64,000 bases of DNA. It comes from Solicola gregarius. Its GTDB lineage: Bacteria; Actinomycetota; Actinomycetes; Propionibacteriales; Nocardioidaceae. The notes beneath the pieces are model-generated. The model was not told where the DNA came from and did not search any database. It saw nothing but the letters and a program-made list of their open reading frames with translations. Shown in pieces: positions 63,963-64,000 of this stretch. Position 1 is the stretch's first letter. Every line of letters starts with the position of its first letter. Location: positions 3,348,001-3,412,000 of the forward strand of contig NZ_CP094970.1 in the NCBI RefSeq assembly GCF_025790165.1. The letters run 5' to 3'. Position numbers and translations under genes: made by a program.

Positions 63963-64000
63963 ATGAACGACATCATCGCAACCGGCACCACCGTGCTCGC
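63963..64000 (+). CDS. Start of an unidentified gene (cut by the window end)
   Basis: Only 12 full codons are visible (MNDIIATGTTVL), after a strong AAGGAG ribosome site seven bases upstream. Too short to identify. Confidence 0.6.
   Translation, partial: MNDIIATGTTVL

Overview
The window is high-GC DNA with dense, often overlapping genes, GTG and TTG starts, and several apparently leaderless promoters. It carries a furA-katG pair, DUF3039, DUF2017-clpS, and a c-di-AMP riboswitch ahead of an NlpC/P60 hydrolase. This points to an actinobacterium, possibly of the Nocardioidaceae/Propionibacteriales; the rank below phylum is a guess. I saw no rRNA, tRNA, insertion sequence, prophage or CRISPR array.

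Layout. 1-6.1 kb (minus strand): oxidative-stress pair furA-katG behind a perfect palindromic operator, a metallo-beta-lactamase-fold protein, and a MoxR-like AAA+ ATPase with its VWA partner. 6.2-20.5 kb: housekeeping and envelope genes (PQQ-type sugar dehydrogenase, FabG-like reductase, riboswitch-controlled NlpC/P60 hydrolase, DUF3048 lipoprotein, large membrane protein with TetR regulator, malic enzyme, MerR regulator, YqgE, DUF3039, secreted M43 metalloprotease, helicase). 20.7-33 kb: IclR and Lrp regulators, 4-hydroxyphenylpyruvate dioxygenase, methyltransferase, M1 peptidase, FAD-linked oxidase, DMT exporter with an NAD(P)-binding protein, MarR with an esterase, Tat-exported 5'-nucleotidase, MpaB-type oxygenase.

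33-43.5 kb: an amine or amino-acid catabolic regulon. It has an amino-acid ABC transporter, an MTOX-like oxidase, a GntR regulator, a HAD hydrolase, an FAD amine oxidase, an aldehyde dehydrogenase, an SDR, a DSD1-type PLP enzyme and a RidA-like protein with a large internal deletion. Two near-identical operator sites flank the three transcription units. 43.5-45.4 kb: nicotinamide salvage (pncA-pncB). 45.6-53.1 kb: hydrolysis of N-carbamoyl or amide compounds with a sodium:solute symporter, LysR regulator and cytosine-deaminase-like amidohydrolase.

53.2-62.1 kb: a complete-looking amino-sugar route: carbohydrate ABC transporter, ROK kinase, NagA-type deacetylase, AgaS-type SIS isomerase, PfkB kinase, class II aldolase and DeoR regulator. 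The gene set fits an ABC-transporter version of the N-acetylgalactosamine/tagatose-6-phosphate pathway. 62.3-64 kb: clpS, DUF2017, a methyltransferase and the start of one more gene.

Two features stand out. Many intergenic spaces hold long, near-perfect inverted repeats in at least five families, each present two or three times here; one is a perfect 103-bp palindrome and one family shows compensatory base-pair changes. Also, the only two frameshifted genes (symporter and aldolase) are both broken at the same 10-mer, which suggests a systematic consensus error rather than decay.
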